Assembly (NCBI RefSeq): GCF_040610475.1
Contig: NZ_JBEXMJ010000007.1
Span: 277,755-341,754 of the forward strand
DNA from: Actinopolymorpha sp. NPDC004070
GTDB taxonomy: Bacteria > Actinomycetota > Actinomycetes > Propionibacteriales > Actinopolymorphaceae
Direction: 5' to 3'
Length of the DNA: 64,000 nt
The position numbers and the translations under genes were made by a program. Positions 29,148-38,193 of this stretch are shown here, piece after piece; position 1 is the first letter of the stretch; each line of letters begins with the position of its first letter. The notes beneath the pieces were generated by a model. The model saw only the letters and a program-made list of their open reading frames with translations, had not been told where the DNA came from and ran no database searches.

Positions 29148-30370
29148 CGACGCAACGCCGACTGCCCCGCTGTTCCGAGCTCCGTCCGCTGGTGCGCACC
29201 CGCCGGCCGGAGCTGGACGCCACCAAGCGGCGCCTGGACCGCGCCCTGACGATCGCGGACCTGCGGGCGGTGGCCAAGCGGCGCACGCCGAGGGCGCCGT
29301 TCGACTACACCGACGGCGCGGCCGAGGGCGAGGTCACCCTGAACCGCGCGCGTTCGCTGTTCCACCGGCTGCAGTTCAACCCGAGCATCCTGCGGGACGT
29401 GTCCAGGGTCGACCCGAGCACGACCATCCTTGGCCGGCCGTCGGCGTACCCCTTCGCGTTCGCACCGACCGGCTTCACCCGGATGATGCAGCACGAGGGC
29501 GAGCCCGCGGTGGCCCGCGTCGCCCAGCGCACCGGTATCCCGTACGCCCTGTCGACCATGGGCACGACCTCGATCGAGGACGTCGCCGCGGCCGCGCCCG
29601 AGGCGGACAAGTGGTTCCAGCTGTACGTCTGGACCGACCGCGCCGCCGGCAAGGACCTGGTGGACCGCTCGCTGGCCGCCGGCTACACCACGCTCGTGCT
29701 CACCGTGGACGTGCCGGTCGCGGGCGCCCGGCTGCGCGACGTACGCAACGGCATGACGATCCCGCCCAGCCTCACCCCGAAGACCATCCTCGACATGGGC
29801 ATGCACCCGGCGTGGTGGCTGAACCTGCTGACCACCGAGCCGCTGACGTTCGCGTCCCTGTCGGACTGGCCGGGCACGGTGGCCGAGCTGATCAACCACA
29901 TGTTCGACCCCTCGGTGACCTTCGACGACCTGGCCTGGATGCGGGAGGTGTGGCCCGGGTCGCTGGTCGTCAAGGGCATCCAGAACGTCGACGACGCCCG
30001 CAAGGTGGTCGACCTCGGCGTCGACGGCGTGGTGATCTCCAACCACGGTGGCCGCCAGCTCGACCGCGCGCCGGTGCCGCTGCAGCTGCTGCCGAAGGTG
30101 GTGGACGCCGTGGCCGGCCGGGCCGAGGTCTACATCGACACCGGCGTCATGACCGGCGCGGACATCGTGGCCGCCTGCGCGCTCGGCGCGCGCGCGGTAC
30201 TGATCGGCCGGGCGTACCTCTACGGCCTGATGGCAGGCGGCGAGCGTGGCGTGCAGCGGGCCGTGGAGATCCTCGGCAGCGAGATCACCCGCACCATGCA
30301 GCTGCTCGGCGCCGCCGAGGTCGGTGAGCTGCGGCCCGAGCACGTCACGCTGCCCGCGGTCGCGTTCTGA
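29144..30370 (+). CDS. FMN-dependent alpha-hydroxy-acid oxidase/dehydrogenase (LldD-like)
   Basis: The 408-residue product begins at ATG 29144, coupled to the GntR gene. It has the family markers [11 protein letters not shown] near residue 50, the FMN-site sequence [16 protein letters not shown], and the active-site [12 protein letters not shown]. In that last motif His abstracts the substrate proton and Arg binds the carboxylate. FIDTGVM-type and [13 protein letters not shown] segments complete the TIM barrel. L-lactate is the commonest substrate, but mandelate, glycolate and others cannot be excluded. Confidence 0.9.
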   Translation: MTTQRRLPRCSELRPLVRTRRPELDATKRRLDRALTIADLRAVAKRRTPRAPFDYTDGAAEGEVTLNRARSLFHRLQFNPSILRDVSRVDPSTTILGRPSAYPFAFAPTGFTRMMQHEGEPAVARVAQRTGIPYALSTMGTTSIEDVAAAAPEADKWFQLYVWTDRAAGKDLVDRSLAAGYTTLVLTVDVPVAGARLRDVRNGMTIPPSLTPKTILDMGMHPAWWLNLLTTEPLTFASLSDWPGTVAELINHMFDPSVTFDDLAWMREVWPGSLVVKGIQNVDDARKVVDLGVDGVVISNHGGRQLDRAPVPLQLLPKVVDAVAGRAEVYIDTGVMTGADIVAACALGARAVLIGRAYLYGLMAGGERGVQRAVEILGSEITRTMQLLGAAEVGELRPEHVTLPAVAF

Positions 30371-30531
30371 CCGGGGAGGCCGCTCACTGCTCGCCTGAGC
30401 CGGCGCGGGAGTTCCGCACCGTCGGCGGACTTTCCGGGTCGGCCTGGGGATATCCCTCGTGCTTCCCCGGGGGCTTCGGTGCAGGATGGACGGAGGGCTG
30501 ATCGGGCCGAGGCGACGGAAGGTGAATGCGA

Positions 30532-31107
30532 ATGTACGACGACGCGACCTGGTTCCCGGTCTGCGCCGGACTGAGCGCCTTGGGTGTGGTCGCGGCGTTC
30601 TTCGCGTTCCGCCGCCGGGGCGCGGCCGCCGGTATCCGGCTGTTCGGCTGGGCCGTGCTGCCGATGGCGATCTACCTCACCGGCATGGTCCGGCTGTTGT
30701 GGACCGTCGGCGCTGCGCTGGTCAAGTGGGTGAGCGGGTTCGTGTTCAGTCCGTACGTCTGGACCGGGCTCGCGTTGTTCGGGGTCGCGGCGATCTGCCT
30801 GCCGGTCGCCGCGGCCATGCGCCGGCGCCAGGCGAGCCGCGCCGGCGAGGTGGAGACGGGACGTACCGCGGCGGGCACCCGAGCCGCCGGTTCGGGCACC
30901 GGTGGTTCCAGGGCCGGTGGTTCGAAGGCCATCGATGCCGGGGCCGGAGGGGCAGCGGGCGGCCGGACGAACACTGGTAAGGCCTCCGTCACGCCGAAGC
31001 CGGTCGAGCAGAGCAGGGGCCGGAGCAAGGGCAAGGACGACGACGAGGACCCGCTCGCGGGCTTCGAGGACATCGACGAGATCCTCAAGCGCCGCGGCAT
31101 CAGCTGA
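30532..31107 (+). CDS. Small membrane protein with charged C-terminal tail
   Basis: ATG 30532 lies nine bases after GGAAGG, a better fit than ATG 30526. The 191-residue product has three hydrophobic segments (about 8-27, 36-60 and 72-95). A Gly/Ala/Thr-rich linker then leads to a basic-acidic tail that ends in DIDEILKRRGIS. I do not recognise a family with known function. In M. tuberculosis a membrane protein gene occupies a similar place next to Rv2728c. It probably heads the block leading to miaA. Confidence 0.7.
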   Translation: MYDDATWFPVCAGLSALGVVAAFFAFRRRGAAAGIRLFGWAVLPMAIYLTGMVRLLWTVGAALVKWVSGFVFSPYVWTGLALFGVAAICLPVAAAMRRRQASRAGEVETGRTAAGTRAAGSGTGGSRAGGSKAIDAGAGGAAGGRTNTGKASVTPKPVEQSRGRSKGKDDDEDPLAGFEDIDEILKRRGIS

Positions 31108-31181
31108 CCCATGGGGCGGCCGGTCACGGACGACTCCGGATCGCGCCCGGGTCGTCGAGCCGCGGGTGGAAGCGCCGACGT

Positions 31182-31195
31182 TACGCTGCCCGCCG
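31182..31195 (+). promoter_or_regulatory. Leaderless-type -10 before the Rv2728c-like gene
   Basis: TACGCT (31182-31187) is followed seven bases later by GTG 31195, fitting TANNNT-N7-RTG. Confidence 0.45.
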
Positions 31196-31959
31196 TGCCC
31201 GTCCTGCCCGCGGCGCCCGTCGTCGTAGCCGCCGCCGTGTGCCCGCATCCGCCGCTGATGATCCCGGCACTGGCCGGCGCGAACGCCGAGGAGCTGGCCG
31301 GTCTGCGGTCGGCCGCCCGGTCCGCCGTTCGGCAGCTGGTGGCCGCCGAGCCCGACGTGGTGGTCTGCGTGGGCGCCGCGCCAGCCGCGGACACCGTGCT
31401 CACCTGGGGGACCACCGCGACCGGATCGCTCGCCGCGTACGGCGTCGACGTACGAGTCGGCGCGTCCGCCGGGACGGCGAAGCCGGACCTGCCGGTCGCG
31501 CACACGGTCGGCGCCTGGCTGCTGGACAGCTGCGGACACACGGGGGAGCGCAGCTACGTCGGCGTACCCGACATCTACGACTCCGCCCGATGCGCGGACC
31601 TCGGCGCAGCGCTCGTTCGCACCTCCACCGCGCAGGCGGGCCGGATCGGCCTCCTGGTGATGGGCGACGGCTCCGCGCGCCGGGACCAGCACGCCCCCGG
31701 AGCCGCCGATCCACGCGCACCGAAGCTGGACGCGCTGGTGGCCACCGCGCTGGGAAGAGGTGACCTCGACGGACTCCGGGGGCTTCGACCCGACCTGGCG
31801 CGTGAGCTGCTGGTTGCCGGCCGGGCTGCCTGGCAGGTGCTGGCCGGTGCGGTGGAGGCCGCTGTGGCGGGCGGTCGCCGGCTCGAACCACGTCTGCTGG
31901 CGGACGAGGCTCCTTACGGTGTCGGCTACTTCGTCGCGTACTGGCGACTGCTCGGCTGA
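31195..31959 (+). CDS. Rv2728c-like protein (class III extradiol dioxygenase subunit B fold)
   Basis: I place the start at GTG 31195 rather than at an in-frame ATG 31111. Relatives begin close to the VVAAAVCPHPPL motif, and a leaderless -10 precedes this GTG. The 254-residue product has the CPHPPL histidine motif and a VMGDGSARRDQHAPG stretch. These resemble the LigB-type extradiol dioxygenase fold, although the actinobacterial family has no assigned reaction. It keeps its usual place immediately before miaA. Confidence 0.75.
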   Translation: MPVLPAAPVVVAAAVCPHPPLMIPALAGANAEELAGLRSAARSAVRQLVAAEPDVVVCVGAAPAADTVLTWGTTATGSLAAYGVDVRVGASAGTAKPDLPVAHTVGAWLLDSCGHTGERSYVGVPDIYDSARCADLGAALVRTSTAQAGRIGLLVMGDGSARRDQHAPGAADPRAPKLDALVATALGRGDLDGLRGLRPDLARELLVAGRAAWQVLAGAVEAAVAGGRRLEPRLLADEAPYGVGYFVAYWRLLG

Positions 31960-32110
31960 CACTCCGGACGCCGGTGGCCGGGTGCTCGCGAGCCTTCCCG
32001 CAATGGTGGACTGGAGCGAGTTCTACCCGGGCCGTACCGGCCGCACACCACGCCGTACCGCGAGCAGCCCTCGCGAAGAGCCCGCCCGACCGGAGAAGGA
32101 GACCGAACGC

Positions 32111-33073
32111 GTGACCCGCCCCTCGGTGCTCGCCGTCGTCGGACCGACCGCGGCCGGCAAGTCCGACCTCGCCGTCGCGCTCGCGCAGCGGCTGCACGGT
32201 GAGGTGGTCAACGCCGACTCGATGCAGGTCTACCGGGGGATGGACATCGGAACCGCCAAGTTGCCGCTGCCCGAGCGCGGCGGCGTGCCCCACCACGTGG
32301 TGGACGTCCTCGACGTGGGGGAGACCGCGACCGTGGCGGAGTTCCAGCAGCGGGCCCGATCGGCGATCGCCGACTGCCACGGCCGCGGCGTGCTGCCCGT
32401 CGTGGTGGGCGGGTCGGCGTTGTACATTCGGGCGATCCTGGACAGGTTCGAGTTCCCCGGCACCGACCCGGCGATCCGGGCACGGCTGGAGAGCGAGCTC
32501 GCGCGGGTCGGCGCCGACCGCCTGCACGCCCGGCTGGCCGAGCTGGACCCGGCCGCGGCCGCCGGGATCCTGCCGACGAACACCCGGCGGATCGTGCGCG
32601 CGCTGGAGGTGGTCGAGCTCACCGGACGGCCGTTCACCGCGAGCCTGCCCGCCTACGAGTACACCTTCCCGCACGTGTGTCAACTCGGCCTTGACGTGCC
32701 CCGGGACGTGCTGGACGAACGCATCCGCGAGCGGGTGGACCGGATGTGGGACGCTGGATTCGTCGCGGAGGTACGCCGGCTGGACGCGGCCGGGTTGCGT
32801 ACCGGCCTGACCGCCGCCCGGGCACTCGGCTACGCCCAGGTGCTGGCGTACCTCGCCGGCGAGTGCACCGAGCAGGAGGCGAAGGAGCAGACCGTCCGCG
32901 CGACCCGGCGGTTCGCGCGCCGGCAGGACTCGTGGTTTCGCCGCGACCCGCGGATCCACTGGCTGCCGTACGACGCGCCGGATCTGGTCAACCGTGCGGT
33001 CGATCGTGCTACCGGCGGGGCGGTCGCCCCCACGGCCGACAGCACCCGCGACGACGCCTCCGACCTGGGCTGA
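32111..33073 (+). CDS. miaA: tRNA dimethylallyltransferase MiaA
   Basis: GTG 32111 with AAGGAG nine bases upstream gives a 320-residue protein. An ATG at 32003 is in frame, but the residues it adds are not conserved. The P-loop is GPTAAGKS at residues 10-17, followed by NADSMQVYRGMDIGTAK, the DMA-PP/tRNA binding part, and the ARRQDSWFRRD region. MiaA transfers dimethylallyl to A37 of tRNAs reading UNN codons and makes the substrate for MiaB. It sits in the conserved Rv2728c-miaA-dapF-hflX order, here interrupted by a gamma-glutamyltransferase gene. Confidence 0.95.
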   Translation: MTRPSVLAVVGPTAAGKSDLAVALAQRLHGEVVNADSMQVYRGMDIGTAKLPLPERGGVPHHVVDVLDVGETATVAEFQQRARSAIADCHGRGVLPVVVGGSALYIRAILDRFEFPGTDPAIRARLESELARVGADRLHARLAELDPAAAAGILPTNTRRIVRALEVVELTGRPFTASLPAYEYTFPHVCQLGLDVPRDVLDERIRERVDRMWDAGFVAEVRRLDAAGLRTGLTAARALGYAQVLAYLAGECTEQEAKEQTVRATRRFARRQDSWFRRDPRIHWLPYDAPDLVNRAVDRATGGAVAPTADSTRDDASDLG

Positions 33074-33248
33074 CGCCGTGTCGGCTCGAGGTGGTGCGCC
33101 ATCCGCGGACGAGGCGGGCCCTCGCGGCGGCGGACGTGCGAGTCTGCCGATCCCTGGCATGATCAACCACCTTCGCCACCGTGGTTCGGGGTCAGCCGTT
33201 CCCGCATGGACGGTCCGCAGGACCGAGCCGCCGAGAAGGGAGCAGTCG

Positions 33249-35120
33249 ATGCGTCGATCCGTCGTCGTCACCGCGGTGGGGGCGCTGGTCGCCACCGCCG
33301 CGCTGGGGTCGGTCGCGGCCGCCGATCAGCCGCGCGGCCACCAGCCGAGGAACGAGCCGGCCAAGACACCGGTTGCCCGTGGTTACGGCGGTGCGGTGTC
33401 GACCGTCGACCTGGACGCGACGCGGGCGGGTATCGACGTACTTCGCGAGGGCGGCAACGCGGTCGACGCCGCTGTGGCCGCGGCCGCGACGCTCGGTGTC
33501 ACCGAACCCTTCTCCGCGGGCGTCGGCGGCGGTGGCTTCTTCGTCTACTACGACGCGAAGTCGGGCAAGGTGCACACCATCGACGGACGCGAGACCGCGC
33601 CGGCGAGTGCCACCGACAAGCTGTTCGTCGACCCGGAGACGGGCAAGCCGTTGCCGTTCCAGGACGCCCGGGTGAGCGGCCTGTCCGTCGGGGTGCCGGG
33701 TACGCCCGCGACCTGGGACCGCGCTCTGGACGAGTGGGGCACCTGGTCGCTGCGCCGGGCGCTGGCGCCGGCGACGAAGGTGGCCTCGCGCGGGTTCGTG
33801 GTCGACGACACGTTCCGCTCCCAGATCCAGGAGAACGCCGACGTCTTCGACGACTTCACCTCCACCCGGAAGCTCTATCTTCCCGACGGCGCTCCGCCCG
33901 CGGCCGGCTCGGTGTTCCGCAACCGCGACCTCGCGGACACCTACCGCATGCTGGCTCGCGAGGGCATGAAGCCGTTGTACGACGGCGTGCTCGGCGCCGA
34001 GATCGCGCGTACCGTGCAGCACCCGCCGGTCGCCCCCGACGCCGACCGGGTGGTCCGTCCCGGTGCCATGACCACCGACGACCTGGCCGCCTACGACGCG
34101 CCCGTGCGGGCACCGACGAAGGTCGACTACCGCGGCATGGACGTGTTCGGCATGGGGCCGCCGTCCTCGGGCGGCTCGACCGTCGGTGAGGCGCTGAACA
34201 TCGTCGAGGCCGCGAACCCCTCCCACCAGGACAGGGTGGGCGTGCTGCACACCTACCTCGAGGCGTCCGCGCTCGCCTTCGCCGACCGCAACCGCTACGT
34301 CGGCGACAGCGACCAGGTGGACGTGCCGCTGCCGGCGCTGATGTCGCAGGGCTTCGCCGACGAGCGCGCCTGCGAGATCAAGCCCGACGCCGTACTGAAG
34401 AAGCCGGTCGCACCGGGTGTGCCCGACGGCGACTACGGCGACTCCGCCGGCTGTGACACCAAGGCCGCGGTCGCGCCGGCCGACCCGCACGAAGGGCCGT
34501 CCACGACCCACCTCACCGCGTCCGACCGGTGGGGCAACGTCGTGTCGTACACGCTCACCATCGAGCAGACCGGCGGCTCGGGCATGGTCGTGCCCGGTCG
34601 CGGCTTCCTGCTGAACAACGAGCTGACCGACTTCAACTTCGAGCCGACGCAGGGCGACGCGCCCGACCCCAACCTGCCCGGCCCGGGCAAGCGGCCACGT
34701 TCGTCGATGTCGCCCACCATCGTGTTGAGGGAGGGGGACCCGGTGCTCGCGCTGGGCAGCCCGGGCGGAGCGACGATCATCACCACCGTCCTGCAGACCC
34801 TGGTCAACCGCTACGAGCTTGGGATGAGCCTTCCGGACGCGGTGGCGGCTCCCCGCGCCTCGTCGCGAAACACCGCACTCGAGGCCGAACCGGCATTCCT
34901 CGCCTCTCCGGAGGGGAAGGCGCTGGCCGCGAAGGGGCACGCGTTCAAGTCCGTGCCGGAGATCGGTGCGGAGACGGCGATCCAGTTCGGGGACCGTGGT
35001 GCGGTCGAGGCGGTGGCCGAGCCCACCCGCCGCGGCGGCGGCGCGGCGATGGTCGTCCTGCCCACGGGCGGACACCACCACGGGCACGGCGACCAGGGGC
35101 ACGTTCCGGCGCCGCGGTGA
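33249..35120 (+). CDS. ggt: Secreted gamma-glutamyltransferase
   Basis: ATG 33249 after GAAGGGAG gives 623 residues with a Sec-type signal peptide (about 1-26, ending near VAAADQ). The precursor should self-cleave before Thr419 in STTHLTASDRWGN, as Thr391 does in the E. coli enzyme. GSGMVVPGRGFLLNNE and GSPGGATIITT form the small-subunit active site. The enzyme hydrolyses or transfers the gamma-glutamyl group of glutathione-like peptides or polyglutamate outside the cell. It ends in a His/Gly-rich tail. It is inserted between miaA and dapF, which are neighbours in M. tuberculosis. Confidence 0.93.
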   Translation: MRRSVVVTAVGALVATAALGSVAAADQPRGHQPRNEPAKTPVARGYGGAVSTVDLDATRAGIDVLREGGNAVDAAVAAAATLGVTEPFSAGVGGGGFFVYYDAKSGKVHTIDGRETAPASATDKLFVDPETGKPLPFQDARVSGLSVGVPGTPATWDRALDEWGTWSLRRALAPATKVASRGFVVDDTFRSQIQENADVFDDFTSTRKLYLPDGAPPAAGSVFRNRDLADTYRMLAREGMKPLYDGVLGAEIARTVQHPPVAPDADRVVRPGAMTTDDLAAYDAPVRAPTKVDYRGMDVFGMGPPSSGGSTVGEALNIVEAANPSHQDRVGVLHTYLEASALAFADRNRYVGDSDQVDVPLPALMSQGFADERACEIKPDAVLKKPVAPGVPDGDYGDSAGCDTKAAVAPADPHEGPSTTHLTASDRWGNVVSYTLTIEQTGGSGMVVPGRGFLLNNELTDFNFEPTQGDAPDPNLPGPGKRPRSSMSPTIVLREGDPVLALGSPGGATIITTVLQTLVNRYELGMSLPDAVAAPRASSRNTALEAEPAFLASPEGKALAAKGHAFKSVPEIGAETAIQFGDRGAVEAVAEPTRRGGGAAMVVLPTGGHHHGHGDQGHVPAPR

Positions 35121-35151
35121 CGCGGACGACCCCGTAGCCTGGGATGGACGT

Positions 35152-35192
35152 ACGTCTGCCCGGCCCGCCGAGGGGCCGGGCCGGGCAGACGT
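35152..35192 (+). terminator. Long-stem hairpin between ggt and dapF
   Basis: A perfect 15-bp stem (arms 35152-35166 and 35178-35192) closes an 11-base loop. It begins 31 bases after the ggt stop, so termination of ggt is the simplest role. A TAGCCT hexamer at 35135-35140 just upstream could also make it part of the dapF leader. Confidence 0.65.
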
Positions 35193-35230
35193 CAGGCGTC
35201 AGGCGTAGTCGGAGGAAGGAACGTCCGCGG

Positions 35231-36085
35231 GTGAGCACGTCCACGGTGGCCTGGGTCAAGGGCCACGGCACGGAGAACGACTTCCTGCTCGTCCACGACC
35301 CCGACGGCACCCTGTACCCTCATCTGGACGCCGCAGCGGTGCGGCAGCTGTGTGACCGGCGACGCGGGGTCGGCGCCGACGGTGTCCTGCGAGTCGTACG
35401 CACCGACGCGATCGAGGACGGCCGGGCCTTCGTCGGCACGGCCGAGTGGTTCATGGACTTCCGCAACGCCGACGGCTCCGTGGGCGAGATGTGCGGGAAC
35501 GGCGTCCGCGTGTTCGCGCACTTCCTGCGCACCCGCGGCCTGGTCGACGGCACCGGCGAGGTGCCGGTGGCGACCAGGGCGGGTCTGCGGCCGGTGCGGT
35601 TCGAGGCCGACGGCCAGCTCACGGTCGGGATGGGCGTGGCCGGGTTCCCCGAGTCCGGCGGCTTGGTGATGGCAGCCGGCGGGCGTACGTGGGACGCGGT
35701 GGCGGTCGACATGGGCAACCCGCACGCGGTGGCGATGGTCGACGACCTCGCCGACCCCGGCGCCCTGCTGGACCCGCCGGTGTGGACGCCGGCCGAGGTG
35801 TTCCCCAAGGGGGTGAACGCGGAGTTCGCCGTGCGCCGGGGTGACCGCCACCTGGCGATGCGGGTGCACGAACGCGGCGTCGGCGAGACCCGGTCCTGCG
35901 GCACCGGCGCGTGCGCGGTGGCGGCCAGCGTGGCCCGCGCCGACGGCGTGACCGCCCCCGCTTCGTACCGCGTGGACGTTCCCGGCGGTACGCTCACCAT
36001 CGCCCTGCTGTCCGACGGTTCGGTGGAGATGACCGGCCCGGCCGTCCTCACCGCCCGCGGCGAGCTGGACCTGACCCTGGGGTGA
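35231..36085 (+). CDS. dapF: Diaminopimelate epimerase
   Basis: GTG 35231 (GGAAGG eleven bases upstream) gives 284 residues. The two catalytic cysteines are Cys88 in GEMCGNGVRVFAHF and Cys223 in RSCGTGACAV. The enzyme interconverts LL- and meso-diaminopimelate for lysine and peptidoglycan synthesis. It fits the actinobacterial miaA-dapF-hflX order. Confidence 0.95.
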   Translation: MSTSTVAWVKGHGTENDFLLVHDPDGTLYPHLDAAAVRQLCDRRRGVGADGVLRVVRTDAIEDGRAFVGTAEWFMDFRNADGSVGEMCGNGVRVFAHFLRTRGLVDGTGEVPVATRAGLRPVRFEADGQLTVGMGVAGFPESGGLVMAAGGRTWDAVAVDMGNPHAVAMVDDLADPGALLDPPVWTPAEVFPKGVNAEFAVRRGDRHLAMRVHERGVGETRSCGTGACAVAASVARADGVTAPASYRVDVPGGTLTIALLSDGSVEMTGPAVLTARGELDLTLG

Positions 36086-36288
36086 GCGCGGCGCCGCGAG
36101 AGGGGCCGCCTCGGGATGCTGCTCCTGGATGGCGCGAACCCCGCTCCCGAGTCCTGCGAATACCAGACCCTGAGTGTGCGCACCGGGGTCGGTCCGGGTC
36201 GACCCTGGGTATCCCGCCGGGTTTTCTCCTCCCGAAGACGGAGTCGACGCCCGACCTGTGACTCAGGCGGCGTGTCGGTGGCCCGGGA

Positions 36289-36302
36289 TACGGTCAAGAA
36301 CA
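36289..36302 (+). promoter_or_regulatory. Leaderless-type -10 before a small ORF
   Basis: TACGGT (36289-36294) lies seven bases before ATG 36302. No Shine-Dalgarno sequence is present. Confidence 0.35.
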
Positions 36303-36466
36303 TGGACACCACCAGCTCCCCAGACGGCGAGGACGTGCTGCGTGCGCAGCGGCGTCGGGCCGTCCTGCGGCAGGTGCAGGCCCGCCGGGCGTCGGCATTT
36401 GCCCGGAGGTCCGCGATCGCCCGGACGGCCGTGCTCCTGCGTTCCGCCAACTACCACGAACGCTGA
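36302..36466 (+). CDS. Small basic protein of unknown function
   Basis: This 54-codon frame encodes a strongly basic, probably helical protein (for example RAQRRRAVLRQVQARR). Support comes from the leaderless-type promoter spacing and from a hairpin terminator that begins at its stop codon. I know no family for it. It lies between dapF and the minus-strand dehydratase gene. Confidence 0.45.
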   Translation: MDTTSSPDGEDVLRAQRRRAVLRQVQARRASAFARRSAIARTAVLLRSANYHER

Positions 36467-36495
36467 GGAAGAGCCCCGCGGCTTCTTCCCCAGCG
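36461..36495. terminator. Bidirectional hairpin between convergent genes
   Basis: CGCTG-A-GGAAGAGCC pairs with GGCTTCTTCC-C-CAGCG around a CCGC loop, with one mismatch and one bulge. It sits between a plus-strand small ORF and the 3' end of a minus-strand gene, so it could stop both. Confidence 0.6.
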
Positions 36496-36532
36496 TTCGC
36501 TCGTCAGCGCGCGGCTCGTCGGCGCTCGATCG

Positions 36533-37849
36533 TCACGGACGTTGCACGGTGCCGTCCGGCAGCCGGGTGCGCGTCCAGGCGTCCCTGACCAGCGGCTCCA
36601 CCGGCGGGTACTTCGCCGCGAGGTCCTCGTCCAGGTCGACGCCCAGCCCTGGTGTGTCGCTCGGCCACAGGTGACCGTCACGCACCTGCGGGCAGCCGGG
36701 GAACACCTCCGCCGCGGTCTCGCTGAAGACGTGCTGCTCCTGGATGCCGAAGTTCGGCGCGGCGAGGTCGAGGGCGAGGTTGGCCGCATGACCCACGGGG
36801 GAGACGTCGCCCGGACCGTGCCACGCCGTCCGGATCCCGAACAGCTCCGCGGCGTTGGCGAGGCGCCAGGCCGGCGTCAGCCCCCCGATCGCGGAGATGT
36901 GGCAGCGCACGAAGTCGATCAGCCGGTCGCGTACCAGCGGCACGTACTCCGCCGGATTGGTGAACAACTCGCCGATCGCCAGCGGCGTGGCTGCCTGGGC
37001 GCGCACCGTCGGCAGCCAGCCGAGGTCCTCCGGTGCCAGCAGGTCCTCCAGGAAGAACAACCCGAACGGCTCCAGCGCCTTGGCCAGCCGGACCGCCTGC
37101 GTCGGGTTCAGCCGTTCGTGCACGTCGTGCAGCAGGTGCACGCTCTCGCCCAGCTGGTCGCGCAGGTGGGCGAACAGCTCCGGTACGACTCGCAGGTAGG
37201 AGTCCGGGTCCCAGGCGTCGGGCACCAGTGCGGCCCGTGTCGATCCGGTGCCCGAGCCGACCGGTCCACGGTCGGGAGCACCAGGTGCAGCGGACACGCC
37301 GTAGGTGAGCGCACCCGGCACCGCCACCTGACAGCGGACGTACCTGTAGCCCTTCTCCGCGAACGCGCGTACGCCGTCCTCCACCTCCGCCGCGTCCCGG
37401 CCCGAGGCGTGCCCGTAGACGGGGACCGCGCTGCGGCACCGGCCGCCCAGCAGCTGCCAGACGGGCAGCCCGGCCTGCTTGCCCTTCAGGTCCCACAGCG
37501 CCATGTCGACACCGGACAGGGCGTTGTTGAGGACCGGACCCGACCGCCAGTACGAGCTGAGGAACAACGAGCCGGCGATGTCGGTGACGTCGGCCGGGTC
37601 ACGACCGATCAGCTGGGGAGCGAGGTAGGAGTCGACCGCCTCCGCGACCGCGCGGGCACGCTGGGTGAACGTCGCGCACCCCAGGCCGTAGAGCCCGGGG
37701 TCGGAGGTCTCGATCTTCACCACGACGAGGGTGATGTTCTCCGGCGCGGTGAGGATGGTCCGGACCCTGGTGATCCGCGTCCCGCCGCTTCCGGGGGCTT
37801 GCCAGGGCGGGGCGGCGAGGGGTTCGGGGCTGTGCTCGGGCGAGGTCAC
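36533..37849 (-). CDS. Enolase-superfamily sugar-acid dehydratase (RspA/ManD type)
   Basis: GTG 37849 was chosen because GGAAGGA lies six bases upstream; it gives 438 residues. VPVYGHASGRDAAEVED, GYRYVRCQVAVPG and the HDVHERLNPTQAVRLAK segment match the mannonate/gluconate dehydratase branch (RspA, ManD). The barrel metal ligands fall in HDVH, FLEDLL and AIGELFTNP. HISAIGGLTPAWRLA and WHGPGDVSPVGHAAN follow. Members dehydrate D-mannonate or D-gluconate, usually with modest activity. It is alone on its strand, and a repeat-rich upstream region may be its operator. Confidence 0.85.
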   Translation of the reverse strand: MTSPEHSPEPLAAPPWQAPGSGGTRITRVRTILTAPENITLVVVKIETSDPGLYGLGCATFTQRARAVAEAVDSYLAPQLIGRDPADVTDIAGSLFLSSYWRSGPVLNNALSGVDMALWDLKGKQAGLPVWQLLGGRCRSAVPVYGHASGRDAAEVEDGVRAFAEKGYRYVRCQVAVPGALTYGVSAAPGAPDRGPVGSGTGSTRAALVPDAWDPDSYLRVVPELFAHLRDQLGESVHLLHDVHERLNPTQAVRLAKALEPFGLFFLEDLLAPEDLGWLPTVRAQAATPLAIGELFTNPAEYVPLVRDRLIDFVRCHISAIGGLTPAWRLANAAELFGIRTAWHGPGDVSPVGHAANLALDLAAPNFGIQEQHVFSETAAEVFPGCPQVRDGHLWPSDTPGLGVDLDEDLAAKYPPVEPLVRDAWTRTRLPDGTVQRP

Positions 37850-37860
37850 CAGGCATCCTT

Positions 37861-37937
37861 CCGGTTCGTTCTGGTTCGTTCGTTGTGGTTGGTACTGTCC
37901 GAAGGCTCGTTCTGTTCGTACTGTCCGAATGTTCGTC
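37861..37937. promoter_or_regulatory. Direct-repeat cluster upstream of the dehydratase gene
   Basis: GTACTGTCCGAA occurs twice, at 37892 and 37918, 26 bases apart, each followed by a TCGT-containing segment. GGTTCGTT copies lie closer to the start. The layout suggests regulator binding over the minus-strand promoter. The rest of the 37850-38193 divergent gap shows nothing I recognise; hflX has GGAG four bases before its ATG. Confidence 0.4.
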
Positions 37938-38193
37938 AGGTCCGCGGCCAGTCTGGGGGCCTCAGCCGACCCTAAGAAGTACGCCCGGGCCGGTGCCACC
38001 GAAGCGACCCGGGTCGGCCGGGATGGGCTGGTTTCGGTCAACCGGCGCTCGGAGCGCAGGCGCGGCCTCGTCGATCCGGGGGAGATCCGCGGGACCGAAT
38101 CGGCGCAGCCGCGACATATCCGGATGCACGACTGGCTGCGAGGTGCCACGATTGGGGAAGCTACGGCCGACCCGTGGCGTTGACTGGAGTTGT

